From Desulfamplus sp. (GTDB lineage Bacteria; Desulfobacterota; Desulfobacteria; Desulfobacterales; Desulfobacteraceae): 40,369 nt of DNA. Positions within the stretch are counted from its first letter, which is position 1, and the number at the start of each line of letters is the position of its first letter. Under the pieces are notes generated by a model. It searched no databases, had not been told where the DNA came from, and saw nothing but the letters and a program-made list of their open reading frames with translations. The position numbers and the translations under genes were made by a program. Shown piece after piece: positions 32,501-39,809 of the stretch. Where the stretch lies: assembly GCA_015231705.1 (NCBI GenBank), contig JADGBC010000013.1:1-40369 (forward strand). The letters run 5' to 3'.

Positions 32501-33509
32501 TCCAGGTATTGACGGGTGGACAGTGATGAATGAGCTGAAAACCAACCCTGACACACGACACATTCCTGTTCATATAATGTCCGGATATGATCAGAGCCGT
32601 AAAGGGCTTGAAAAAGGGGCAGTGGGCTATCTGACCAAGCCTGTTTCGACCAGCGACCTTAACAAGGCATTGTCTAAAATTGAGAATGTACTTACAAGCG
32701 ATGTAAAGAACCTGCTGGTAGTCGAGGACAACAAAGAACTGCAGATGAGCATCCTTAAACTGATGAGCACAGATGACATCAAGGTCACTGCTGTCGGAAC
32801 TGGAGAGGAGGCGATCTCCTTGCTTAAAGAGAGAGATTTTGACTGCATGATTCTTGATATTGGCCTGCCTGATATATCTGGATTTGAACTAATGGACAGA
32901 ATCAGCAAAGATTCCCAGATAGAGATGCTGCCTGTGATTATATTTACAGGAAGAGATCTGACGCCTGAAGAGACCCACAAACTTGAGCAGTATTCTGCCA
33001 GCATTGTTTTAAAAAATGCTGTCTCAATGGAACGGCTTATTGATGAAACAGCTCTATTCTTACATAGAGTGGAGAGAGAAATGCCTGAAAACCAGAAGAA
33101 GATGATCAAAAAGGTGCGAGATCAGCAGACATACCTCAAAGACAAGAAGGTGCTTGTTGTTGATGATGACATGCGTAATGCTTTTGCTCTAAATAAATTT
33201 CTGAAATCAAAAGGCATGGATGTAAGCATAGCAAATAATGGTGAAAAAGCATTGAAATTTCTTCAGGACGGAGTGATACCTGATGTTATTTTGATGGATA
33301 TTATGATGCCTGTTATGGATGGCTATGAGACTATGCGGCAGATACGAAGTAAACCTGAATTTCAGAAACTTCCCATTATTGCCCTTACAGCAAAGGCCAT
33401 GTCCTCAGACAGAGATGAATGTATCCGATGCGGTGCAAATGATTATCTGTCAAAGCCATTAGATACGGCAAAGCTTCTGACACTGTTGAGAGTGTGGCTC
33501 TACAAATAG
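29502..33509 (+). CDS. Hybrid sensor histidine kinase: membrane sensor, HAMP, GAF, coiled coil, kinase, three receivers
   Basis: A 1335-residue membrane kinase. Transmembrane helices at about 10-31 and 188-208 bracket an extracytoplasmic sensor (starting SLSNAIYFAQQVYGQPLWDYNENEI). Then come HAMP (about 206-260) and a second HAMP-like stretch (KAIDNDDYSLRMKPESEKDE), GAF (about 344-480), and a long coiled coil (about 500-595) with EEL-rich heptads such as QQEELRAQQEELRASNDELE. HisKA follows with His604 in ANMSHELRTPL, then HATPase (about 700-853; NLIGNAIKFTETG, DGTGLGLSISKEL). Three receivers carry phosphoacceptors Asp997, Asp1119 and Asp1266; the second has KN instead of the usual KP after its conserved Lys. 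An ~90-residue polar linker separates kinase and receiver 1. CheR, CheB and a second kinase follow. Confidence 0.93.
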   Translation: MFYYIKKKIAAKLAFVIFFVVTVISIISTLYFNHINKKNLTEYLNISLSNAIYFAQQVYGQPLWDYNENEINRLSQVILKNKLITAINVFETGGFLIGNLKRAPRRSEVVQPRASLPAATLTQNILLDTSTEYEVETLKTPYLITTDSQYIKKITGDIILREKTVGKFELFYTEEFMKNAIDMSKNRMILSFVVIALIIITVVMFGVTKINKPILELAKLSSKIAQDNDFSIKIEKTNRIDEVGILFNGFVKMVEQIRLKEIERNTIYNTLQNSLERFRSLFSNLQKAIDNDDYSLRMKPESEKDELAIALNKIMNTLEQADKTKQTQNWLKNGQAELSGIIGRQQDILKISSAAINFIAAYINAKVGTFFVKDEVQKDFRMVSSYAFRTRKSVTSRFSLGEGLTGQAALEKKTLIFTEVPDNYLKIESSLGNVAPRNIIVLPLIYENDVKGVIELGSTQIFSDLQIEFLDNASETLAVSIHGAMFNEKLSMLLTQTREQAEELKTQQEELKSTNEELEGQTRILKASEEKLNAQQEELRAQQEELRASNDELEDKNQILQLQKQDIEKNNAILKTKQIEIEEKAEQLRIETKYKSEFLANMSHELRTPLNSLLILANMLAENEEANLTPDQVESAASIYRSGQNLLHLINNILDLSKIEAKKIELNISKCSIHEIGSHFKSEFLHMAKAKDIEFKVSIDESMPDTIMTDIHRVEQIIRNLIGNAIKFTETGTITLNFKKPASDTLIKVRLPHAPSGKERLGTPDTDSQIIQLTRENAIAISVNDTGSGIPADKIDAVFEAFKQVDGSTSRKHDGTGLGLSISKELATLLGGQITLESELGKGSTFTLYIPEKIDVDQKNLSLSSKPGGTDKQSVVSEPSEVKNPFTEATSTQMQGDKIEDKTLVLRDPKHEVKTKAPLQTLSTTPPRSPYESEVYQSAVPSDEASKTMLIIEDDPEFGRILSNFFSKHGYQSVLAKTGEEGIKYIIENKPTAIILDIALPGIDGWTVMNELKTNPDTRHIPVHIMSGYDQSRKGLEKGAVGYLTKPVSTSDLNKALSKIENVLTSDVKNLLVVEDNKELQMSILKLMSTDDIKVTAVGTGEEAISLLKERDFDCMILDIGLPDISGFELMDRISKDSQIEMLPVIIFTGRDLTPEETHKLEQYSASIVLKNAVSMERLIDETALFLHRVEREMPENQKKMIKKVRDQQTYLKDKKVLVVDDDMRNAFALNKFLKSKGMDVSIANNGEKALKFLQDGVIPDVILMDIMMPVMDGYETMRQIRSKPEFQKLPIIALTAKAMSSDRDECIRCGANDYLSKPLDTAKLLTLLRVWLYK

Positions 33510-33517
33510 CTTTTTAT

Positions 33518-33684
33518 ATAACGGCCATGTCCTGATGGGCACAACGAAAAATGAAAGTCCTATAATTACGGCCAATTCACGAGACTTTCACATAAAAAGT
33601 CTCCGTAAGGATTTGTTTTTATCAAGACTTTAATGCTAAAGTTTTGGCTGAGAGCCAAAACTAAGCTCCGGCCGTGCCGGTTAT
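33518..33684. repeat. Dispersed repeat family A, copy 3 (rearranged: inverted part plus direct half)
   Basis: 33518-33593 reads, on the reverse strand, ATGTGAAAGTCTCGTGAATTG, then GCCGTAATTATAGGACTTTC and ATTTTTCGTTGTG, matching the first half of copies 1 and 2. 33646-33684 is a direct-orientation match to their second half (GGCTGAGAGCCAAAACTAAG, then CTCCGGCCGTGCCGGTTAT). So two halves lie head to head with about 50 unique bases between. 33640-33662 is also a perfect hairpin (AGTTTTGGCT GAG AGCCAAAACT). The unit sits between the hybrid kinase and CheR genes. Confidence 0.65.
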
Positions 33685-33704
33685 AGAACATCAAAAAGAG
33701 AACT

Positions 33705-34658
33705 ATGGGTATAGAAAACTCCAAAGATAAAATCAATCTGACCGAAGGCTTTGAAAATGGTCTAAAAATAACAGAAGATTCCAGAAAAGCCGATATTGCT
33801 AATGAAGATATTGAAATCAGATTGATTTTAGAAGCGGTCAGGTTAGTCCATGGTTATGATTTCACAGATTATGCTGAAGCATCCATGAAAAGGCGACTTC
33901 GAAAAAATCTGGATGAAAGCGGTCTTGAAAAATTTTCTGAGATGATCCCTCTAATTGTCCATGACAACAATTTCTTCAGAAGATTTTTACGGAACATTTC
34001 AGTCAATTTCACTGAAATGTTCCGAGATCCAGAATTCTTTTTAGCCCTACGACAGATGGTTATCCCATACCTAAAAACCTATCCATTTGTCAAAATATGG
34101 GCAGCAGGCATCTCAACAGGAGAAGAGGTTTACTCTCTTGCAATATTGCTTCAGGAAGAGGGTATTTATAATAACTGTATCATATATGCAACAGATTTTA
34201 ACGATAATGTTCTGGAAACTGCCAGAAAGGGGATATACTCTGCATCTGACATGAAGCTTAATACAGCAAATTACCAAAAATCCGGAGGCAAAGAGTCTTT
34301 TGCTCTTTATTACCATGCAGACTATGATTCTGTAATTTTTGACAGTTCACTAAAAAAAAATATTGTCTTTGCAAATCACAATCTAGTAACAGATGGTGTC
34401 TTTGGGGAAATGAATATGGTTATCTGCCGCAATGTATTGATATATTTCAATAAAAAACTACAAAACCATGTACTGGAGCTTTTCAACCAGAGTCTTAGAC
34501 AAAATGGTTTTTTATGCCTTGGTACCAAAGAGAGCCTTGAGTTCTCAACAAGTGCACCATTATATTCTGCTGTTGATAAAGCTGTCAGAATCTTCAAGAA
34601 AAAGCGGAACGTTCTTGCATCAGACAACGAAAATGAGAATCAACATGAGTGTCTGTAA
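33705..34658 (+). CDS. CheR-type protein-glutamate methyltransferase
   Basis: A 317-residue SAM-dependent methyltransferase. The N-terminal helical domain (about 36-110) includes LVHGYDFTDYAEASMKRRLRK and LRNISVNFTEMFRDPEFF, equivalent to the CheR stretch around T-x-FFR. The catalytic domain has the SAM motif VKIWAAGISTGEEVYSLAILL, ATDFNDNVLETARKGIY, and MNMVICRNVLIYFNKKLQ. The usual Cys of the AACSTGEE motif is Ile here. No chemoreceptor gene is in the window; the likely methyl acceptor would be one of the adjoining kinases, perhaps through their Glu/Gln-rich coiled coils, as an inference. The 195-bp gap before it holds repeat A copy 3; 42 bp separate it from the CheB gene. Confidence 0.92.
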   Translation: MGIENSKDKINLTEGFENGLKITEDSRKADIANEDIEIRLILEAVRLVHGYDFTDYAEASMKRRLRKNLDESGLEKFSEMIPLIVHDNNFFRRFLRNISVNFTEMFRDPEFFLALRQMVIPYLKTYPFVKIWAAGISTGEEVYSLAILLQEEGIYNNCIIYATDFNDNVLETARKGIYSASDMKLNTANYQKSGGKESFALYYHADYDSVIFDSSLKKNIVFANHNLVTDGVFGEMNMVICRNVLIYFNKKLQNHVLELFNQSLRQNGFLCLGTKESLEFSTSAPLYSAVDKAVRIFKKKRNVLASDNENENQHECL

Positions 34659-34700
34659 AAAATCAATCCTAAGATTGTTGCTTGTTCAGGAGATATCCGT

Positions 34701-35285
34701 ATGAGAACTGCACTCAAAGCCATTGTAATAGGAGCATCTGCTGGAGGGTTTAACGCTCTTCACAAGATACTACCAATGTTCAGAGCTGATTTCATGCTGC
34801 CAATTATAGTTGTTCTACACAGAAGAGCTGATCTGGAATCATTTTTTGTAAAGTCTTTAGATGACAAATGCCTGCTACCTGTCAAGGAACCGCTGGACAA
34901 AACAAAAATAGAGCCTGGGAATATCTATATTGCCCCTGGAGGTTACCATCTGCTTGTAGAAAAAGATTATCATTTTTCTCTCTCGGTTGATCCGCCTGTC
35001 TGCTACTGTCGTCCATCAATTGATGTGCTGTTTGAATCTGCGGCTGAAGCTTTTGGCACAGCTCTTGTTGGCATTATTTTAACAGGAGCCAATTTTGATG
35101 GTTCAAGAGGTATCAAGACGATAAAATCATCAGGCGGGATTACAATTGCACAGAACCCTGACACTGCAGAAGTAAATTACATGCCTTACAGTGCAATAAA
35201 AACCAATTCGGTTGACCACATACTAAACCTTGATGAAATACCTGGTCTTATAGAAAAATTACTGGATAATAAAACTTATGGATAA
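34701..35285 (+). CDS. CheB-type methylesterase domain protein (no receiver domain)
   Basis: A 194-residue stand-alone CheB catalytic domain that would remove methyl groups added by CheR. The catalytic Ser lies in IGASAGGFNALHKIL, the His in VVLHRRADLESFF and the Asp in LTGANFDGSRGIKTIKSSGG. The canonical LTGMGxDGAxG is slightly changed (ANFDGSRG). Full-length CheB carries an N-terminal receiver; this one has none, so its activity may be controlled by partner receivers instead. The gene overlaps the following kinase gene by eight bases, so the two are probably translated together. Confidence 0.92.
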   Translation: MRTALKAIVIGASAGGFNALHKILPMFRADFMLPIIVVLHRRADLESFFVKSLDDKCLLPVKEPLDKTKIEPGNIYIAPGGYHLLVEKDYHFSLSVDPPVCYCRPSIDVLFESAAEAFGTALVGIILTGANFDGSRGIKTIKSSGGITIAQNPDTAEVNYMPYSAIKTNSVDHILNLDEIPGLIEKLLDNKTYG

Positions 35286-36942
35286 TGACATATTGAAGCC
35301 CAAAATTCTCATTGTAGATGATATTCCTGAGAATCTATTTGCTCTGGAAAAGATACTCTCCAAATTAGATACTCAAGTAATCAGGGCATCATCAGGCAAT
35401 GAGGCACTGGCACAGATTCTTGATCATGTTTTTGCCCTTATCATACTTGATGTACAGATGCCTCAAATGGATGGGTATGAGGTGGCGGAGATACTAAAAT
35501 CAAATGAGGAGACAGCAACTATCCCGATTATCTTTGTTACTGCCATTGACAGGGACGATGCCAAGGAGATCAAAGGTTACGGTACAGGAGCGGTTGATTT
35601 TATTTTCAAGCCTCTTAATAAATTTATTCTCCTTAGCAAGGTCAATGTTTTTCTGGAACTTCATAATATCAAAAACAATCTTGAAGAGATTGTTTTACAA
35701 AGAACGACTGAATTGCGTCAAACCAACGAAGCATTAAAGGTACAAATAAAAAAGAATCTTGAAGCGACAAGAGAGATCGAACGTGCACGGGCATACCTGT
35801 TAAAAGTTATTAATGCTATTTCATCCTGCCTTATCAGTGTAGACAGTGCAGGAATTATAACAGATATGAATACTCATGCCAGAGCATTGGCCAAAATCGG
35901 GGCTGAAGAGGATGGAGTAGGCAGATCCATTTCTGAAGTTTTTCCCTTTTATAACCTTATTACCCATAGTATTGAACGGGCAGTTAGTTCAGGAGAACTG
36001 ATTGAGAAAAATCGTGTTCAAATTTATATAAGAGGAAAGCTTGCCATTAACAATTTTGCTATATACCCTTTTAGTTTCAATGATAACAGCGGAGCTGTTA
36101 TCAGAGTTGATGACATCACTGAACAGGTTAGAATGGATGAGGTTATTATTCAGTCAGAAAAACTTCTCTCTCTTGGAGGGATAGCAGCTGGAATGGCCCA
36201 TGAAATCAACAATCCTCTTGCTGCTATTATTCAGAATCTTCAGGTGATCAGAAACAGACTTTTTGGTGATATTCCTGCCAACCACAAGGCTGCAACAGAG
36301 AGTGGCATAACTCTTGAGTCCATAAGCCAATATATGGCGAAACGTGAGATTGTACGTATTATGGATTCCGTCCAACAATCTGGCAACAAAGCAGCTCAGA
36401 TTGTAGATGACCTGCTAAGTTTCAGCCGCAAGAATGAAGGTACTCTCAATCATGAAAACCTGGAAGATCTTGTAGAAAAAGCCATTAAAATGGTATTGGC
36501 AGATTATAAAACAAAGATAAATATGGATATCAGTACTCTGGAGATTGTTAAAAATTATCAGAAAGATATGCCGACAATCTCATGTCAGCCAGGAAAAATT
36601 CAACAGGTTCTTATCAATATTCTTAAAAATGCTATGCAAGCAATGGAGAAAAAAACAGCTGGTGAAAAAAGGCTGCTTACAGTTGCAGTTTACTCCTCTG
36701 AAGATAACATGGCTTCAATTGCTATATCTGATAATGGTGAAGGTATGGTTGAAGAGATTCGTAAAAAGGTTTTTGAACCCTTCTTTACAACAAAAAAAGC
36801 GGGAAGAGGGCTTGGGCTATCCATATCTTATTTCATTATTACCGAAGATCACAAAGGTATACTGGATGTAAATTCCACACACGGTAAGGGGACAACGTTT
36901 ACAATAAAACTTCCGCTTCATAAATCCATGTGTGCAGCTTAA
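35278..36942 (+). CDS. Receiver-PAS-histidine kinase
   Basis: A 554-residue soluble kinase. Residues 9-125 are a receiver domain (KILIVDDIPENLFALEKIL, phosphoacceptor Asp58 in LDVQMPQMDGYEVAEIL, VTAIDRDD, GAVDFIFKPLN). A coiled coil (about 130-175) leads to a PAS domain (about 175-285; INAISSCLISVDSAGIITDMN). The kinase core has His308 in GGIAAGMAHEINNPLAAI, then ATP-binding VLINILKNAMQAMEKK, ISDNGEGMVEEIRKKVFEPF and FTTKKAGRGLGLSIS. It lacks membrane segments. With a receiver at the N-terminus and an output kinase at the C-terminus it is suited to relay phosphate between the large hybrid kinase and a further regulator, which is not in the window. Confidence 0.93.
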   Translation: MDNDILKPKILIVDDIPENLFALEKILSKLDTQVIRASSGNEALAQILDHVFALIILDVQMPQMDGYEVAEILKSNEETATIPIIFVTAIDRDDAKEIKGYGTGAVDFIFKPLNKFILLSKVNVFLELHNIKNNLEEIVLQRTTELRQTNEALKVQIKKNLEATREIERARAYLLKVINAISSCLISVDSAGIITDMNTHARALAKIGAEEDGVGRSISEVFPFYNLITHSIERAVSSGELIEKNRVQIYIRGKLAINNFAIYPFSFNDNSGAVIRVDDITEQVRMDEVIIQSEKLLSLGGIAAGMAHEINNPLAAIIQNLQVIRNRLFGDIPANHKAATESGITLESISQYMAKREIVRIMDSVQQSGNKAAQIVDDLLSFSRKNEGTLNHENLEDLVEKAIKMVLADYKTKINMDISTLEIVKNYQKDMPTISCQPGKIQQVLINILKNAMQAMEKKTAGEKRLLTVAVYSSEDNMASIAISDNGEGMVEEIRKKVFEPFFTTKKAGRGLGLSISYFIITEDHKGILDVNSTHGKGTTFTIKLPLHKSMCAA

Positions 36943-37134
36943 TATCTTTAAATAACTAAAAATACAAGACCTTACCAACCATTAACAAGATAACAAGTAA
37001 AATAAATTCAATCGAAATAATTCATCAGTCATGATTGCTCAGGGCCACTATAGTAGTGTGTGACCAAATGAGAATTTAAAACAACACATATTGCATTAAA
37101 ATGATAACTTACGACTTACGAGAAAAGGAGAAGC

Positions 37135-37689
37135 ATGGCTATATACCGTTTTAATAATCAGACACCTTCGATTCATCCCACAGTTTATATTTCACCCAAT
37201 GCCACTATTATTGGCAATATTTCTATTGGAGAGAACTCATCAGTGTGGTTCAACTGCGTTCTGAGAGGGGACTGCGATGCTATTGTCATTGGCAAGAATA
37301 CAAATATTCAGGATATGACCATGTGCCACGAAGATTACGGCAAACCTCTTACAATTGGTGATGGAGTAACTATTGGCCACAAATGTGTAATACACGGCTG
37401 CACGATCGAAGATAACTGTCTCATCGGCATGGGCTCTATTATTATGAACGGTGCCAGGATTGGCAAAGGAAGCATTATTGCAGCAGGATCGGTTGTGCTT
37501 GAAAATTCAGATATTCCACCATTTTCCTTAGTTGCTGGAATTCCCGGGAAAATAAAACGGCAACTTGACGAAAGTGTCCTGGAGCTTATCAAGCTGCCGG
37601 CTGATAATTATTCCGAGAGGGCTTTAGATTATTCTTCTAATAAATTGGAAATATGCGATAGATCAGGCAATTTTCAGAACGCTGTCTAA
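37135..37689 (+). CDS. Gamma-carbonic anhydrase-like hexapeptide-repeat protein (YrdA/CaiE group)
   Basis: A 184-residue left-handed beta-helix protein. Imperfect hexapeptide repeats run from about 12 to 145 (VYISPNATIIGNISIGENSSVWFNCVLRGD, then TIGDGVTIGHKCVIHGCTI, CLIGMGSIIMNGARIGKGSIIAAGSVV). The metal-binding His set of gamma-type enzymes is present at matching spacing (MCHEDY, IGHKCVIHGC). Members of this group bind zinc or iron; carbonic anhydrase activity has been shown for only some. The ATG has AAAAGGAGAA upstream. It stands alone with the same orientation as the signalling genes but 192 bp away; downstream is an inverted-repeat element. Confidence 0.88.
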   Translation: MAIYRFNNQTPSIHPTVYISPNATIIGNISIGENSSVWFNCVLRGDCDAIVIGKNTNIQDMTMCHEDYGKPLTIGDGVTIGHKCVIHGCTIEDNCLIGMGSIIMNGARIGKGSIIAAGSVVLENSDIPPFSLVAGIPGKIKRQLDESVLELIKLPADNYSERALDYSSNKLEICDRSGNFQNAV

Positions 37690-37735
37690 TCTCCTAAAAA
37701 ATAATTACTTGATATTATTGCCATATTTTGATGAT

Positions 37736-37824
37736 CTCGTAAAAAGTCAATTTACCTAAATCTGGGTCAAATAAAATCAAAGGTTTATTACACAAAAAAA
37801 CTCCGATTTAGGACTTTTTACGAG
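37736..37824. repeat. Inverted-repeat (MITE-like) element, copy 2
   Basis: CTCGTAAAAAGTC (37736-37748) and its perfect reverse complement GACTTTTTACGAG (37812-37824) bound 63 bp of AT-rich non-coding DNA, the same internal length as in copy 1 at 1286-1372. The inner flanks also pair weakly (CCTAAATCTGG against CCGATTTAGG). It lies between the convergent ends of the carbonic-anhydrase-like and 4Fe-4S genes, and its hairpin could serve as a two-way terminator. Confidence 0.7.
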
Positions 37825-37834
37825 GGAAGCATAT

Positions 37835-39100
37835 TTAAAGATGTCGCTTTTTAAGCAGATCTATCTTACCCGTCTTAACTATGCCACGAGCAAGTTTTCC
37901 AACCACTTTAAGTTTGTTCAGCCTACCGCCATTAACAAATCCAAACTGTGCGGCCTTTTTATCAGCCATTATTATCTCATGCAGATCCTCACGATTTTTT
38001 GGCGGTGTTATCGCCTGCTCCTTTTTCACAAGTCTCATTGCTTTTTGGGGACATGTCGGTACACACAGACCACATCCAAGACATGCATTGAGATCAACAA
38101 ATGCTGTTATATGAGTCAATTTATTTTCAACAATTTTAACTGCCTCTACCTGACACCTCTTCTCGCAAACACCACAGCCATTACAGCCATATTTATCAAC
38201 AACAGCATAAAAATTTGAAGACCAAAACTCAATGGGTATGGGCAGTTTTTGATAAATATTTAACATTCCGCAGCAACAGCCACAACAGGAGCAGATAAAT
38301 TCAAGTTCTTCCGTATTTGATGGTTGAAGCACAAGCCCCTGTTTCTGATTTTTTTCAACTATGGAGACAGACTCCTCTCTGCTGATCTCTCTGCCAACTC
38401 CCATTAGAAGGCAGGTAGTGGCAACATCTCCAACTGCAATACAAGTCTCTTGCCGATCAGTCACCTTACAGGGATTTCCTGCCATTTGATTTTTCTTACG
38501 GCAGATACAATCCAGCACCACAAAAGGTGGATCAGCCTTTTCAAAAAGAGTTAACACCTCATCAAAGTGGCTGACATTGTTTATAGCCATAATACTTTTT
38601 TGAATTGGAATAGTACGCATCTGAGGTTTTTTAAGACTTAAGAACTCTAAACCAAAATTGATATCTCTACTATATTCACTGAAATCTTCCAGAAAGTCTG
38701 TGGTAAGTCTATTAACCTGCATCTCATATATCCCGACTACAAGAGGCAAATTACAATAATACCTTTTTCCATCCTTTATTCTGGATTCAATACCACCCTT
38801 TCTCTGAATCTGATCAAGTATTTTTGTAAGAGTCTCAATGGATGTATATACAGATCCTTCAATATTGGAATCTATTTTGACTGCAGAGCCTCTTCGGTAT
38901 TCACAGTGAGATTCAATTCTTTCTAATATAGTATTGATAGTTTCGGGCTTGTGAGTTAAAAAACAGGCTATACGTGCCTCTTCAGGAGTAAAGATGTGTC
39001 TGAGCAACTTCATGTCAGCCCCAGATTTTGAGGAGGGAAACCCCACAGGCATGGTATCAAGATGTTTTTGAAGCTCCCTGTAAATTTTTTCGTTTTTCAT
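37835..39100 (-). CDS. Winged-helix plus 4Fe-4S cysteine-rich protein
   Basis: A 421-residue soluble protein. Residues about 27-125 look like a winged-helix region (FTPEEARIACFLTHKPETINTIL, then LTKILDQIQRKGGIESRIKDGKRYY). The middle has Cys motifs CICRKKNQMAGNPCKV, ATTCLLMGVGREIS and the unusual run FICSCCGCCCGM. Two ferredoxin-type clusters follow: CNGCGVCEKRC and CLGCGLCVPTCP, each CxxCxxCxxxC. Such proteins occur in sulfate reducers and related anaerobes and are not functionally defined; electron transfer or redox sensing is a fair guess. The DNA-binding-like front half with iron-sulfur back half suggests a redox-responsive regulator, but the winged helix could also be a protein-binding domain. 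The next gene upstream lies 37 bp away on the same strand. Confidence 0.8.
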   Translation of the reverse strand: MKNEKIYRELQKHLDTMPVGFPSSKSGADMKLLRHIFTPEEARIACFLTHKPETINTILERIESHCEYRRGSAVKIDSNIEGSVYTSIETLTKILDQIQRKGGIESRIKDGKRYYCNLPLVVGIYEMQVNRLTTDFLEDFSEYSRDINFGLEFLSLKKPQMRTIPIQKSIMAINNVSHFDEVLTLFEKADPPFVVLDCICRKKNQMAGNPCKVTDRQETCIAVGDVATTCLLMGVGREISREESVSIVEKNQKQGLVLQPSNTEELEFICSCCGCCCGMLNIYQKLPIPIEFWSSNFYAVVDKYGCNGCGVCEKRCQVEAVKIVENKLTHITAFVDLNACLGCGLCVPTCPQKAMRLVKKEQAITPPKNREDLHEIIMADKKAAQFGFVNGGRLNKLKVVGKLARGIVKTGKIDLLKKRHL

Positions 39101-39137
39101 TTTGTCTCTCGTGTTTCACACTCATTTCTCTTTTTTA

Positions 39138-39638
39138 CTAAAGTGCAATATAAAGATTATCCGAAGTTTTATCTATTTTGCCACTCTTTTTTAACCTGTA
39201 GACAGCATCAGCAACCTTTCTAGCTTCAAATCCGGTCATTTTTTTTAAATCCTCCACATTAATGCCGCCGTCGCTTTTTTCAATGGTATTAAACACTATT
39301 GCCAATGCTGTCTTTTTGGATTTAAGACCAGTGATTTTTTGAGCTGCCTTGCTTTTTTGTTTTTTTTGTACCTTTATCTTTTTTGTTTTTTCTGGTTCAA
39401 TAGATTTATCAAGAACATCTTCAGAAAATGATTTTGTTTCATTTTGAGCAATGTCTTTAGCTTGTTTTTCCCCTTGATTTTGAGCAGATTTTGACTCCTG
39501 CTTGGTATCTTCAGTTTGAACTGTAAGCTTTTCAAAAAGAGTTGCAAAACCAATGATTTTTTCTGCAACTTTGTCAAATTTGCTCTGAATTGCTTCGGTC
39601 AACTCTTTATCAATCTCAATTTTAATTTGAATGTTCAT
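39138..39638 (-). CDS. Small Lys/Gln-rich protein with C-terminal winged-helix-like domain, unknown function
   Basis: A 166-residue protein I do not recognise. Residues 1-45 form a charged helix (MNIQIKIEIDKELTEAIQSK, then VAEKIIGFATLFEKLTVQ). Residues 46-107 are low-complexity and rich in Lys, Gln, Ser and Glu. Residues 108-166 (TALAIVFNTIEKSDGGINV, LKKMTGFEARKVADAVYRLKKSGKI, LYIAL) fit a winged-helix or similar small DNA-binding fold. The basic linker agrees with nucleic-acid binding. It lies 37 bp upstream of the 4Fe-4S winged-helix gene on the same strand, so the two may form an operon. The ATG has AGAGAGGAAA about nine bases upstream. Confidence 0.6.
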   Translation of the reverse strand: MNIQIKIEIDKELTEAIQSKFDKVAEKIIGFATLFEKLTVQTEDTKQESKSAQNQGEKQAKDIAQNETKSFSEDVLDKSIEPEKTKKIKVQKKQKSKAAQKITGLKSKKTALAIVFNTIEKSDGGINVEDLKKMTGFEARKVADAVYRLKKSGKIDKTSDNLYIAL

Positions 39639-39809
39639 TGTGGCAGTTTCCTCTCTGTTTCATGTTGATACGGTTAATATCTATTTGATATTCTTGATGT
39701 ATATATTTACATAATTCTAAAGTCAACCACTTTGAATTGAGAAGCTGTTTTGTCTTTTTTTGTTCATCATAAGTTAAATGCTTAAAGGCTGCTTATGCTG
39801 TCTACAGGA

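Noticed and set aside
32627-33109. 160-codon reverse frame inside the hybrid kinase gene
   Set aside because: It is antisense to the second receiver domain, whose motifs are intact; Ser/Leu-rich antisense frames of this kind are expected opposite such coding sequence.
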